A stretch of 64,000 nt of DNA from Anodontia alba (lineage: Eukaryota > Mollusca > Bivalvia > Lucinida > Lucinidae): positions 72,422,110 through 72,486,109 of the forward strand of contig OZ024829.1 in NCBI GenBank assembly GCA_964016985.1, read 5' to 3'. Made by a program: the position numbers and the translations under genes. This document shows, piece by piece, positions 46,138 through 56,935 of the stretch (positions within the stretch are counted from its first letter, which is position 1; the number at the start of each line of letters is the position of its first letter). Under the pieces are notes generated by a model. That model searched no databases. It saw nothing but the letters and a program-made list of their open reading frames with translations, and had not been told where the DNA came from.

Positions 46138-46871
46138 AATAAATATTTTGAAAGAACAAGCAAAAATAAAATCATTCACAGTACACCTATACACCTATTT
46201 TTGTTTTCACTTATTATTTTGGTCATATTTCATATTATCTTTGCATCTTTTTACTTTGCTCTTGTTCAATATACAGTGCTTTCGGCTTTACCATTGTGTA
46301 TTTGAGGCATTAAAAATTTCTGCTAATTCTGTGCACCTAGAGTAAATCCCTTCCTTATTTTATAATACTACTATGATCTGGTTCTTCAAATACACAATTC
46401 AATAGGCCAGGGCAGTTGATGAAATGTGAATAATATTCATATATTTTTGTGACAGTCTTGTTGAAAACTGCAATTTTCACACAGTCCTGTGTTATTTTCC
46501 ACATAAACACATGTTTTCGTAATCATTTTGCAAATATTTTGAATTTGCCATTTGAAAATGATTTTTATACTTCCATTCCATCAGTATATTAAAATGATAA
46601 ACCAAAATAAAATTGTTTTGATGTTTATTCAAACCTATTTGAATGAGCAGGATTAGCTGATGCGCAGAATTAGCCTACATGACTGTATCAATGATATCGA
46701 TTGAAATACACTAAATTTAGAAGTGGCGGTTTGGTCGGGGGATTTGCCATCTCCTCTGATGGCTATTTTTAGAGCACCTGGTAACGTATAAAAAGTAAAA
46801 TCTGGTAGATTGCGAATCTTAGCAGATAACAGTTTTAATTTCTATTATTATTAGTCACAATCAGCTGTATT
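45986..46871. other. ATP5F1A: Low-copy AT-rich intron DNA
   Basis: Contains a short direct repeat (CACAAATTCAAAGTATTTGC at ~46007 and ~46030), a pure A run of about 30 at ~46106-46135 followed by TAAATAAATA, and otherwise unique AT-rich sequence. The A run could be an old retroposon tail, but no body or duplication is identified. Confidence 0.55.
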
Positions 46872-47829
46872 TTTAGCTTACCTGAGCCAAAGGCTCACAC
46901 GATGAGGTTATAGTATATCAGTGGTCTCTTGTTGTTGTGTGTCCACACTTTTAAACATCTCTTTAGAAACCCCTGGACCAATTGAAGTCAGATTTTATGT
47001 GGAAATTCTATGTCTGGCAGGAACAAAAGTTAATATAATTGTTCCTGGTCACATGACCAAGTTGGCCGCCATGCCCATATATGAAAAAAAACAAAAACAA
47101 AAGAAACTTTAAAAATCCTCTTCTCCAGAACTGAAAGTCAGGTGACCTTGAAACTTGGCAGACAACAAAATGGACTGGAGCTTTACAAAATTAATGTAAA
47201 TAATGATCCTGGGTTGACCTTGATCTATTTTATGGCAAGGTCAAAGTTGGTCCTGAAGGCGTTTGAATAGGAAAAATGTTAAATAGTGCATTTAGCCAAA
47301 AAGAATTGTATGTTATGAAATGAAAGTGCCGTAATATACCTTAGTATTGGCCATTGGGACACCTTTACAATTTGTAAAAATAATTATTTTTTGTGACCCT
47401 AAGAATTGGGACATATCAAAAAAAAAAAAAAAATCATTAATATTTTTGTACCATATGAATTGGGACAGTGCCTTTGGGTGAAAAGAAAAAAAAAAAGATC
47501 GATCTAACAGGGTAAAATTGTTTTCTGCATCTGTGTTTTGTTTTGTTTACAAGCAATATTTTACCTCTAAACATACAACAGGGGGTTCCCTATGGCAGGC
47601 TGACCATATATGGTAAAAACCCTTTAAAAATCTTCTCTTCCAGAACCGTAAGTCAGATGACCTTGAAACTTGGAAGAAAGCGAAAGGGTCTTGAGCCCTA
47701 TAAGGTTCTATAAATGATGACCCTGGGTTGACACTGACCTATTTTAAGACAAGGTCAGATATGGTCCCTAAGGTATTTGAATGGGAAAAATGTAGAACAG
47801 TGCAGGTCCTTGCAAATTTTGTCTGTGCA

Positions 47830-49318
47830 TTGATATTGTGCATATCTGCTTTGGGATCACTGATGGGCAAATTTTGTCAATTTTCGACAGTTATCTGCCC
47901 GCGATACGTCCGTATTTTCATTTCTGGACGATAACTTTAGTAAATATCAATGGATTTAGTAAATATCAATGGATTTTCACCAAACTTGGTATGTGCATTG
48001 ATATTGTGGACATCTGATTTGGGATTGCTAATGGGCGAATTTTGTCCATTTTTATACCCCGCCACTATTTAGTGGCGGGGTATTATGGTTTCACGTTGGT
48101 TGTCCGTCCGTTTTTCGTTTCCGGATGATAACTTGAGTAAACATCAATGGATTTTCACCAAACTTGGTATGTGCATTGATATTGTGGAGATCTGGTTTGG
48201 GATTGCTAATGGGCAAATTTCGTCAATTACGGAGTTATCTGCCCGAGACGCCCATATTTTGGTTTCCGGACTATAACTTGTAAATAACAAGGGATTTTCA
48301 CCAAACTTGCTATATGCGATTTGTTGTATGTCTTTCCATGTGTTATTTTGTTCTTGTGTTTTTCAGTCCTTTAAGTATTGGGATTACCTCCCTTGGGGAA
48401 GAGAGAGCTAATCTTAGTGCTTTTCGTGCGTTTGTTCGGTCTGTGCTTGTTTGGATTTGTCGCTTTCCTCTTCCTCTTGGGGTCTGGGAAGGGCTGCAGT
48501 TTGTGATTGTGGCACTCCCTGGACTTTTCTCCTACCTTTTTTTTTTGCTATATGCATTGACATTAAGGAGGTCTGGTTTGGGATTGCTAATGGGCAAATT
48601 TCGTCAATTTTTGACGGAGTTATCTGCCCGAGACACGCCCATATTTTCGTTTCTGGACTATAACATCAGTAAATAGCAAGGGATTTTCACCAAACTTGCT
48701 ATATGCATTGACATTAAGGAGATCTGGTTTGGGATTGCTAATGGGCAAATTTTGTCAAATTTTTACGGAGTTATCTGCCCGAGACACGCCCATATTTTCA
48801 TTTCGGATGATAACTTGAGTAAATAATAAGGGATTTTCATCAAACTTGCTATATGCATTGACATTAAGAAGATCTGGTTTGGGATTGCAAATGGGCAAAT
48901 TTTGTCAACTTTTTCACGGAGTTATCTGCCCGACACACGTCCATATTTTCATTTCTGGATGATAACTTGAGTAAATAACAAGGCCTTTTAACCAAACTTG
49001 CTATATGCATTGATATTATCAAAATCTGCTTTAGGATTGTTATCTGTCCATTGATATTATCAAGATCTGCTTTAGGATTGTTATGGTCCCTCTGTCATTT
49101 TCTTTCCCGACATTTGCCACGATAACTTTAATACATAAACAAATAATTGCTATGGCGGGGTATTATGCTTGCGGTGCTTTTATTGATAGAGTTATCTGCC
49201 TGCAATACATCCGTATTTTACTTTCAGGACATTAACTTGAGTAAATCTCAATGGACTTTCACCAAATTTAATATGAGCATTGATATTGTGGATTTCTGTT
49301 TATCTGTTTGTGGGGTTA
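47830..49318 (+). mobile_element. Family C elements: C1 split by full-length C2
   Basis: The outer C1 core (GATAACTTTAGTAAATATCA, GTGCATTGATATTGTG, TGGGCAAATTTTGTCAATTT) breaks at 48054 and resumes at 49185 (GATAGAGTTATCTGCC). Between them C2 (48055-49184) has the head hairpin TATACCCCGCCACTATTTAG with TGGCGGGGTATTA, TTGTCCGTCCG, about six ~150-bp units, and the end GGCGGGGTATTATGCTTGCG GTGCTTTTATT. Rejoined flanks give TTTTT-GATAGAG as in uninterrupted cores. Confidence 0.82.
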
Positions 49319-50166
49319 AACAAGAGCTGTCAGCAGACAGCATAGCTTGCCTGGAAATGGGGTGGTACTGGAGTGTCAGGGTGCTCTTTAGGACCAGTCT
49401 GATCTGGTTCTGCACTGTTTGCTTAGGCCGATCTGTCCCAATACTTAGAATCATTATGGTAAGAGGAAATGTTATGACATTTTAGCTCTTGACAGGATTT
49501 CTTATGCTATGGTTTGGTCATTTGTTGTCATGAATTTAACATTATCAGGGATCAATTACAAAATCAATTATAAAATTTTTAAGTGTGACCTTGACCTTGA
49601 AGGCATAGGCATGGTTGTGGGTGATGATGAATGAAACGTTTGACCTGTATCTAATATAAAATTTCTAAGTTCTTAACTTTGACCTTGAGGCCATGGGCAA
49701 GGGCATTGAGTATTGCTGAATAAAACTTTGGACCTGTATCTATCATCATGTCAAATATGAACAAAATCCGTCTTATGGTTTGGAAAATATGAGCTCTTAA
49801 AAAACTTTAGTATAAAACCTTGACCTTGGGGTCATAGACATGGGTAGGGTATTGCTAAATAAAACTCTGGAACTGTATCATCATATTAAATATGAACAAA
49901 ATCCATCCTATAGTTTGGAAAATATGAGCTCTTAAAAATCTTTAACATTAAAAATTTCTAAGTCCATGACCTTGACCTTGAGGTGATGGGCTGGGGTATT
50001 GCTGAACTTTGGAACTATATCTATCATCATACCAAATATGAACCAGTTCTATCAAATGGTGAAGCTCTTAAAAAACTTTAACATAAATGTGGACGCTGAA
50101 GCCAACGATGATGCCGACTCGACGCCGGGGTAGCTCTTCCTGGACTTCATCCAGGCTAGCTAAAAA
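49319..50166 (-). mobile_element. Family K element K1 (complete, minus strand)
   Basis: Read on the minus strand the head is TAGCTAGCCTGGATGAAGTC CAGG (hairpin) and the end has CCAGGCAAGCTATG (inverted head), the palindrome GCTGTC-TGCT-GACAGC and TCTTGTT. The core has ~165-bp units with GACCTTGACCTTGAGG and CATCATACCAAATATGAAC on the + strand. The uninterrupted target ACACCAATTTTTTTAACCCC is at 19938-19957. Confidence 0.82.
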
Positions 50167-50425
50167 AATGGTGTTGTGGGGTTAAAAAGATCAAAGAAAG
50201 ATCAAAGGGATAACCTTATAACGCCCGTCTCATTAGTGTAATCGTCTGTCCGTATGTCCGTATTTTTATTTCCGGACGATAACTTGAGTAAATGTGAATG
50301 GATTTTCACCAAACTCGGTGTGTGCATTGATATTGTGGAGATCTGGTCAGGGATTGTTCATGGGCAAATTTCATCAATTTTTGACAGAGTTACCTGCTCG
50401 TGACAGGTCAGTATTTTCATTTTCG
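50167..50425 (+). repeat. C-type fragments around K copies
   Basis: First the TTAACCCC-type flank of K1 (reverse of 19905-19935), then a + strand C core piece with GTCCGTATGTCCG, GATAACTTGAGTAAATG and GAGTTACCTGCTCGTGAC. Confidence 0.6.
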
Positions 50426-50713
50426 GTGTGCCTATGCCTTCAAGGTCAAGGTCACAGACTTAGAAATTTTATAATTGATCCCTGATAATGTTAAATTCAT
50501 GACAACAAATGACCAAACCATAGCACAAGAAATCCTGTCAAGGACTAAAATGTCATAACATTTCCTCTTACCATAATGATTCTAAGTATTGGGACAGATA
50601 GGCCTAAGCAAACAGTGCAGACCCGGATCAGACTGATCCTAAAGAGCACCCTGACACTCCAGTATCACCCCAATTCCAGGCAAGCTATGCTGTCTGCTGA
50701 CAGCTCTTGTTTA
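50426..50713 (+). mobile_element. Family K fragment K2 (3' end, plus strand)
   Basis: Matches the last ~290 bp of K1 in the opposite orientation, ending GCTGTC-TGCT-GACAGC-TCTTGTT at ~50689-50712. K1 and K2 form a large inverted repeat with arms at about 49319-49610 and 50426-50713. Confidence 0.82.
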
Positions 50714-50900
50714 ACCCCACAATGCAAATTTAACCCCACAAACAGATAAACAGAAATCAACCTCATAATGTGAAATTCTACAGAATCGCTAACCTTTGAA
50801 TGTCATGTGAGCATGTACGGATGGACGGACGAACAAACAGACACACGGACAGCCAACATGATACCATAGTACCCCACCACTATTGTATGGTGGGGTAATA
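50714..50900 (-). mobile_element. Family C head, minus strand (C3)
   Basis: On the minus strand, starting near 50900: TTATTACCCCACCATACAAT with AGTGGTGGGGTACTATGG forms the C head hairpin, followed by GTCCGTGTGTCTGTTTG and GTCCGTCCATCCG. It then runs into the repeated AACCCCACA motif where K2 ends. Confidence 0.75.
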
Positions 50901-51355
50901 AAAATGTAAACCGTGCATTTATCCAAAGTATTTGTAGTTTATGAAATGAAAGTAGGCCTTATATGAATATCTAAGGTCAGGGTCATTCAGTGACATTGGC
51001 TCAAGGTCACTAGGATTGAATGTCCATCAAAATTTCAAATATCTTCTCCTCAGAAACCACAAGGCCAATTTGAGTCAGATTTTATATAGACCATTAGTAC
51101 TTCACAGGAACAATAGTTTATATAATTGGTCCTGGTCACAAGACAAAGATGGCAGCCATGCTCATATATGGTAAAAACCATTAAAATATCTTCTTTTCCA
51201 GAACCTTAAGTCAGATGACCTTGAAACTTATTAGCAAAAGGGACTCGAGCCCTACAAAAATTATATAAATGATGATCCTGGGTTGACCTTGACCTATTTT
51301 ATGGCAAGGTCAAACTTGCTCCCTAAGGCTTTTGAATGGGAAAAATGTAAAACAG

Positions 51356-51808
51356 TGCTTTCATGGCTCAGTTGGACGCGGGTCCGACTGGTGATCAGGA
51401 GGTTGCGGGTTTGACCCCCGCCGTGTCGGCAATATTCTTTCGTGGAGATTTGATCATGAAACTTTGTCAAAAATTGATGAAATTTGCCAATGAACAATCC
51501 CAAAGCAGACCTCCACAATATCAATGCTCATATTAAATTTGGTGAAAGTCCATTGAGATTTACTCAAATTATTGTCCTGAAAGTAAAATACGGATGTATT
51601 GCAGGCAGATAACTCTTGTCAGAAATGGGTTTTCTATGGTTATTCTCTCCCTTCAGTTGATTCAAGAAGGGCAGTTGTCAGTTTCTGGCGAAAGAATGTG
51701 CACAATACTGGTTAACCGCTTAGAGGACTCAGTAAAAGTGTGGTTAGGTAAACTGACCATGCTCGACATGACCCCATTGGGTTGACTGGGCCGTAAAACC
51801 AACACAAA
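51356..51808 (+). mobile_element. SINE (type 2) containing a C fragment
   Basis: The SINE head (CATGGCTCAGTTGGACGCGG, B box GGTTTGACCCC) runs to ~51465. A reversed C-core piece of ~150 bp follows (TTGTCAAAAATTGATGAAAT … GCAGGCAGATAACTC), then the SINE resumes from ~51625 to the ACCAACACAAACAA tail. It is an interrupted copy; no duplication is visible around the inner piece. Confidence 0.75.
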
Positions 51809-52214
51809 CAATCCAGAACAATACAGGTTTATGAAATGAAATAGGTCTCATATGAACCTCACTCAAGTGTCAAAGTTCAAGGTCATTCAGTGATCTTGGT
51901 CCAACGGCACTAGGATTGTATGTTCATCAACATTTTAAAGATTTCCCTATACTACAGAAATTTTGATGGTCAGATTAAAAAAATAAGGCACTGCTTGCCA
52001 TATACGGCATTGCTACTTCATTTTATAGGACCATCATGGCACTCTTGAACATAGAATTTATACAAAAATCTTAAAGCAGTGGACTTGGCTGAAACTTCAA
52101 TAGTAAGCATGCAAATCTGTTAGCTCAGGTGAGTGATATAGAACCATCATGGTCCTTTTGTTGACATTTACTATCTGCCTTGTGTAAAGAAATACTCTCT
52201 ATTATTTATTGCAG

Positions 52215-52447
52215 TTCCAATGGCCATTGAAGAACAAGTTGCCACAATCTATGCTGGAGTAAGAGGACATTTAGACAAACTTGATCCATCCAGAATTACC
52301 AGTTTTGAGGAAGAGTTTTTGAAACATATTCGGGCCTCTCACCAGGATCTCCTTCATGCTATCAGAGATGATGGTTTTATTAGTGAAGCCAATGATGCAA
52401 AACTCAAGGACATAGTTGTGAAGTTCATGCAAGCATATGCAGTATAA
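52215..52447 (+). CDS. ATP5F1A: ATP synthase F1 subunit alpha, last exon and stop
   Basis: The exon starts with the last two bases of the split Val codon ([19 protein letters not shown]…) after a TTATTGCAG acceptor and ends QAYAV-TAA at 52445-52447. It encodes the C-terminal helical domain of F1 alpha. With the two preceding exons it gives 236 residues, the expected C-terminal fraction of a ~550-residue precursor. No frameshift or premature stop is present. Confidence 0.98.
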
Positions 52448-52665
52448 TAGTACATGAGACTTTAGGTGTTTTAGTATTTAAAACAACTATATGTTTGACG
52501 GATTAATAAATTTGTGATTGTAAGTTAATAGTACGTCACGACATTTTGGGCGAAGGTGGACAGAGTGCACTGTAAGAACTGTACTGGTAATAAGTGTCAT
52601 GGAGACAGTGTCTTTGTGATACCTTGTTAAAATACAGTAATAAATTTAAGTCTGAAACGTGTCTT
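52448..52665 (+). promoter_or_regulatory. ATP5F1A: ATP5F1A 3' UTR with two AATAAA signals
   Basis: After the stop, AATAAA occurs at 52505-52510 and 52639-52644. The second is followed within 20-35 bases by GT-rich sequence (CGTGTCTTTATATC), the likelier cleavage region. The exact 3' end is inferred. Confidence 0.7.
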
Positions 52666-52699
52666 TATATCTTTTAAATCCATTGTTCAGTATTAAATA

Positions 52700-52986
52700 C
52701 GGGGTGGTTGGGTGAGGCGAAGGTGTTGAGTATCTTACGTCACTTAGGCGTCCAATTGATATTGGCTTACAGTTGGGCAAGGTCTGCTGTCCTTGCAGCA
52801 GGTAAGGGTAGAGGGGGAATCTTTTTATTTCTTCTGTTCTTCACTATCATTCATTTTCCTTTCTCCCCTGTCCCTCTCTTTCATCTCTACTATCTTTTCT
52901 ATCTCGCTTCTCCCTTTCTCTGGGAGACGACACAAAATGACACACAAGGGTTGATGTGTCGTTAAACACCTAACACAATCAAAATC
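52700..52986 (+). mobile_element. SINE (type 3), full copy downstream of gene
   Basis: GGGTGGTTGGGTGAGGCGAA to CGTTAAACACCTAACACAAT CAAAATC, with the C/T-rich body. A perfect 12-bp duplication CAGTATTAAATA (52688-52699, 52987-52998) flanks it. Confidence 0.92.
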
Positions 52987-53131
52987 CAGTATTAAATAAT
53001 ACTGGGAAAATGTTTTCTGTGTTATTATCCCCATACTTTTCACATCTGGCCATCTGGCCAATATCTCCTATTACACAGTTGAATGAATCTGTAACAGATT
53101 TGCTCTGTACTTCTCGCCAGTGCTTAGTCAC

Positions 53132-54036
53132 AATACTTTGTCAGTGGTTTGATCAAACAAAATGTTGAAGAAAAGGTGTTTGGGCCAGTGGATGGTGGAT
53201 GTACAGGGAGGCCAGAGAAATTGACGGTTAGATGCCTCTATGACAGAGTTCATAAACTATTATGGGCAATGTGAAAGTAATGTATGTCTCAAAATGGCTG
53301 AAACCTTATTAACTGGCATGTTAAACCTCAACTGTGAAGAAAATATGCAGTATCTCAAGTGACAGAGATGTATTATATTAACCCATTTAAGCCTAGAGTC
53401 CCATAAAAGGGACATTGGCAAACAATATAGACCCTGAATGCAGATGCCGCAGAACACGGCGTCTGATCAGGTTCTACATTGTTGCATTAAATATAGGAAT
53501 TTCTAGAAAATGGGAATTTCTTGAAAATGTGCTAGCAATAAAAACTAACCAGATACCGCTATTATTGAAAATAAATACTTTGTCAGTGGTTTGATCAAAT
53601 AAAATGTTGAAGAAAAGGTGTTTGGGCCAGTGGATGGTGGATGTACAGGGATGCCAGAGAAATTGACTGTTAGATGCCTCTATGACAGAGTTCATAAACT
53701 ATTATGGGCAATGTGAAAGTAATGTATGTCTCAAAATGGCTGAAACCTTATTAACTGGCATGTTAAACCTCAACTGTGAAGAAAATATGCAGTATCTCAA
53801 GTGACAATGTATTATATTAACCCATTTAAGCCTAGAGTCCCATAAAAGGGACATTGTTTGCCAATGTCCCTTTTATGGGACTCTAGGCTTAAATGCCTGA
53901 ATGCAGATGCCGCAGAACACGGCTTCTGATCAGGTTCTACATTGTTTGCATTAAGTATAGGAATTTCTAGAAAATGGGAATTTCTTGAAAACGTGCTAGC
54001 AATAAAAACTAACCAGATACCGCTATTATTGAAAAT
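53132..54036. repeat. 442-bp direct tandem duplication
   Basis: Copy 1 (53132-53573) and copy 2 (53574 to ~54036) start AATACTTTGTCAGTGG and end CCGCTATTATTGAAAAT, differing at few sites. Each contains a MITE-like foldback: GCAAACAATATAGACC … GGTTCTACATTGTTTGC around GCCGCAGAACACGGC in copy 1. In copy 2 its left half is replaced by a new palindrome. Flanking 53000-53131 and 54037-54195 are unique. Confidence 0.9.
53823..53895. repeat. Perfect 34-bp palindrome, 5-nt loop
   Basis: The left arm 53823-53856 (CATTTAAGCCTAGAGTCCCA…) pairs without mismatch with 53862-53895 around TTTGC. Copy 1 of the duplication has the left arm only, followed by GCAAACAATATAGACC. The right arm is therefore a newly copied reverse strand. 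Confidence 0.95.
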
Positions 54037-54195
54037 AGATAGGTCAAAGAGGTAAGGTAGAAGATTTCATGCGGCATAATTGGCTTAATCTGTAATGGGA
54101 GTGCAGTCTCAGTAATAAAAGGAATCATTTGGAAGCAACACATCAAATAACTAAAAACAACAGACTCGGTTTGAGTCTATCCATGTGCAGTATCT

Positions 54196-55028
54196 TTAGC
54201 TCACTTGAGCAGGAAGTACTCAAGGTGAGCTGTTGTGATCGGTCAATGTCCTTTGTGCGGCGTCAGTAATTTGCTTGAAAAGAATACTTCTCCTTCTGGG
54301 CCATTTGGAAGTATCGGGGTCGGATTGGTCGGGTGGTGCGAAGGTGTCATGTATTTAACTTTCACGGGGCGTCCAACTGATACTTTGCTTACAGTTGGGC
54401 AAGGCTTGCTATCCTTGTAGTAGGTAACGCAAGAGGGGGAATGTTTTTGTTTCTTCACTTTCATTCCTGTTCCTCTTTTCTTCCCTGTCCCCCTCTTTCA
54501 TCTCTTCTTCTATCTCTTTTCTCCTTTTCTCTGGGAGATGACACAAAATGACCCACAAGGGTTAACATGTCGTTAAACCCCAACACAATCAAAGTATCGG
54601 GGTGACTTACAGATAAAAAACTAGCTAAAAATGTTCCCATCAGAAATCCAAGATAGCCGCCATCTTGAAAATCTATTTATGCTTCTCCTGAGCCAAAAGG
54701 CCAGTGAATTAAAACTTGGTAGGAAGTATCGGGGTGACTTGTAGATCAAAAATAGCTAAAATGGGTTCTGATCGGAAATCCAAGATGGCTACCATTTCAT
54801 GCTTCTTCTCTTGCCTATCTATTTTGTGCTTCTTCTGAACCAAAAGACCATTTGACCCAAAACTTGGTAGGAAGTATCGGGGCAACTAGTAGATCAAAAA
54901 TAGCTAAAATCGTTTTGATCAGAAATCCAAGGTAGCCGCCACTGACGCCATTTTGAAAGTCCATTTTGAACTTCTGAACCAAAAGGCCAATTGACTCGGA
55001 ACGTCATTGGAAGTATCAAGATGACTTG
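54196..55028 (+). mobile_element. Family A element A13, 145-bp core
   Basis: The head TTAGCTCACTTGAGCAGGAA GTACTCAAGGTGAGC leads to the 145-bp satellite (GAAACTTGGTAGGAAGTATC-like, GACTTGTAGATCAAAAATAG). A type-3 SINE lies at 54321-54591. It ends at the next A head without its own palindrome. Confidence 0.72.
54321..54591 (+). mobile_element. SINE (type 3) in A13
   Basis: ATTGGTCGGGTGGTGCGAAG … CGTTAAACCCCAACACAATC. A 12-bp duplication AAGTATCGGGGT (54309-54320, 54592-54603) lies within the A satellite. Confidence 0.92.
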
Positions 55029-56589
55029 TTAGCTCACCTGAGCTATGCTCAGGATGAGCTATTGTGATCATTTTTCGTCTGTCAGTCCGTGCGTCCGTCC
55101 GTTAACATTTTCAAACGACTTCGCCTCTGAAGCCGCTGAGGCAATTTTGCTCAAATTTCATATGGAGTCTCCTTAGGTTGGGGGAAAGAAAAATTGCTAA
55201 AAGAATTGTTGTAGATTGACGTTTGATCTATTTAGAACAGAGGACGCCTTGGGGCTGAATCTTTGCACAAATCATCAGGGACGCGGGGTCTACCAAAGTT
55301 GCTAAAATGATGGTTGTACATTGACGTTTGACCTTTTTATGGCAAGGTCAAGTTTGCTTCCCTATGCATTTGTATGGGCACCTTACATTTGTATGGGAAA
55401 AATGTTGAGAATTTCAAACAACTTCTCCTCTGAAGCCTCTGGGCCAATGTTGCTCAAATTTCATGTGGAGCCTCCTTGGGTTGGGGGAACGAAAGATTGC
55501 TAAAATGGTTGCGGTCCATTTACCCAAGATAGCTGCCATGCCTATATATGGTAAAAACCTTTAAAAATCATCTCCTCCAGAACCAAATAAGCCCTGGGCC
55601 TTATCTTTGCACAAATCCTTGGGGACAGGAGATCTACCAAAATTGCTAAAATGATGTGCCTACGTTGACGTTTGACCTTTTTACGGCAAGGTCAACTTTG
55701 CTTCCCATGCATTTGTATGCGCCCTATACATTTATATGGGAAAAATGTTGAGAATTCATATTTTGGACATCTCCTCTATAATCCAGTTGAATCAAAACTT
55801 GATGATAAGCATAAGGGCACTTATGAAACACAAAATAGCTAAATGAACCGATAGAAAATCCAAGATGGCCACCAGAGCCGCCATCTTGAAAATCAATTTT
55901 CGACATCTCTTTCTCAAACCTTAGATCGCTTTGAGCCGAAACTTGCTCTTTAGCATCAAGATGACTTCTAGATTGAAACAAGCTAAAATTGTGTCGATCG
56001 AAAATCTAAGATGACCACAATGGTTCTGCTTCATTGAACAAGATGACCACCAGAGCTAAAAAATACAAAGTCTTCAAACGACATCAGAGATTCTCGTCCT
56101 TGGCCAATGGCCTGATTTCAAAATATTTGCACAGAAGTATTTCACCAATGGCCCTCAACCAAAATTACTAAAATGGCTCTGCTTGACTGAACAAAATGGC
56201 GACCAGAGCTAAAAATAGAAAAACCTTTAAAAGACCGCCGCAGCAGCCAGTGTCCTGATTTCAAAGTAATTTCACAGAGGTGTTCCTCTTATGGCCCTTT
56301 ACCAAAATTGCTAAAAAGTTCTGCTAGGCTTAACAAAAAGGCCGCCAGAGCTAAAAATAGAAAAAAAACTTTAAACATCTCCTCCTTGGCCAGTGGCCTG
56401 TTTTCAAAATGATGAAAATTTTGAAATGTTGAAAATTTCAGCATTTTAACCTTGAAAGCAAGATATCTCAAAAACTGTTGAAGCCATTGCTTTGTCATAA
56501 GAGTACTGGAAAAATGTTGCATGCCATCTGCATATCTGCAGTGGCGGTTTCACTCAGGTGAGCGAGTTGTGGCCCGTGGGCCTCTTGTT
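55029..56589 (+). mobile_element. Family A element A14, mixed core
   Basis: The head TTAGCTCACCTGAGCTATGC leads to ~0.5-kb A8-type units to ~55760, then 145-bp-type pieces and units with GCCACCAGAGC and AAAAATAGAAAAACCTTTAA. The variant 3' module is at 56400-56560 and the end GGCCCGTGGGCC-TCTTGTT at 56571-56589. Confidence 0.78.
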
Positions 56590-56935
56590 TCTAATTTCAG
56601 CCTGGGGTCACTTGTCTGGTACTCAGGTGAGCAATACAGGGCCATCACAATGAACCAACTGTTGTGATTGCTGCTCATGACAAGTGGGTCTGTTGTTTAT
56701 ATACCTGTGGATTGTTTGATTTGGTCTGTGCGACTGATAAAATGAATGATCCTAGTGTTGTGATCCCTGATCATGACAAACGTGTCTATTGTTTATATAC
56801 TTGTGGAATATTACATACATGAGCGAGCCGTTATGGTCCATGTGACTGACAAAATGATTGAGCCGACTGTTGTGACTGTTGCGATCCCTGATCATGATGA
56901 ATGTGTTTGTTGTTTATATACCTGTGGTTTAAAAG
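56590..56935 (+). repeat. ~100-115-bp repeat (ATGAGCGAGCCGTTATGGTC)
   Basis: Repeated TGATCCCTGATCATGACAAA, TTGTTTATATACCTGTGG and TACATACATGAGC phrases continue after A15 at 61528-63050. An extra A-like end (CTCAGGTGAGCAATACAGG) lies at 56623. The copy near 56801-56820 gives the empty site of A15. Confidence 0.65.

Larger units (their letters stand above)
46872..52162 (+). mobile_element. Family A element A12 with nested C, K and SINE copies
   Basis: The head is TTAGCTTACCTGAGCCAAAG GCTCA. Core pieces at 46920-47830, 50901-51355 and 51809-52100 share ACCTTGAAACTTGG, GATGATCCTGGGTTGACC and TTTGAATGGGAAAAATGT. The end CTCAGGTGAGTGATATAG, AACCATCATGGTCC, TTTTGTT matches the A1 subtype. It stops 52 bp before the last exon. 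The interior is filled with later insertions listed separately. Confidence 0.75.
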
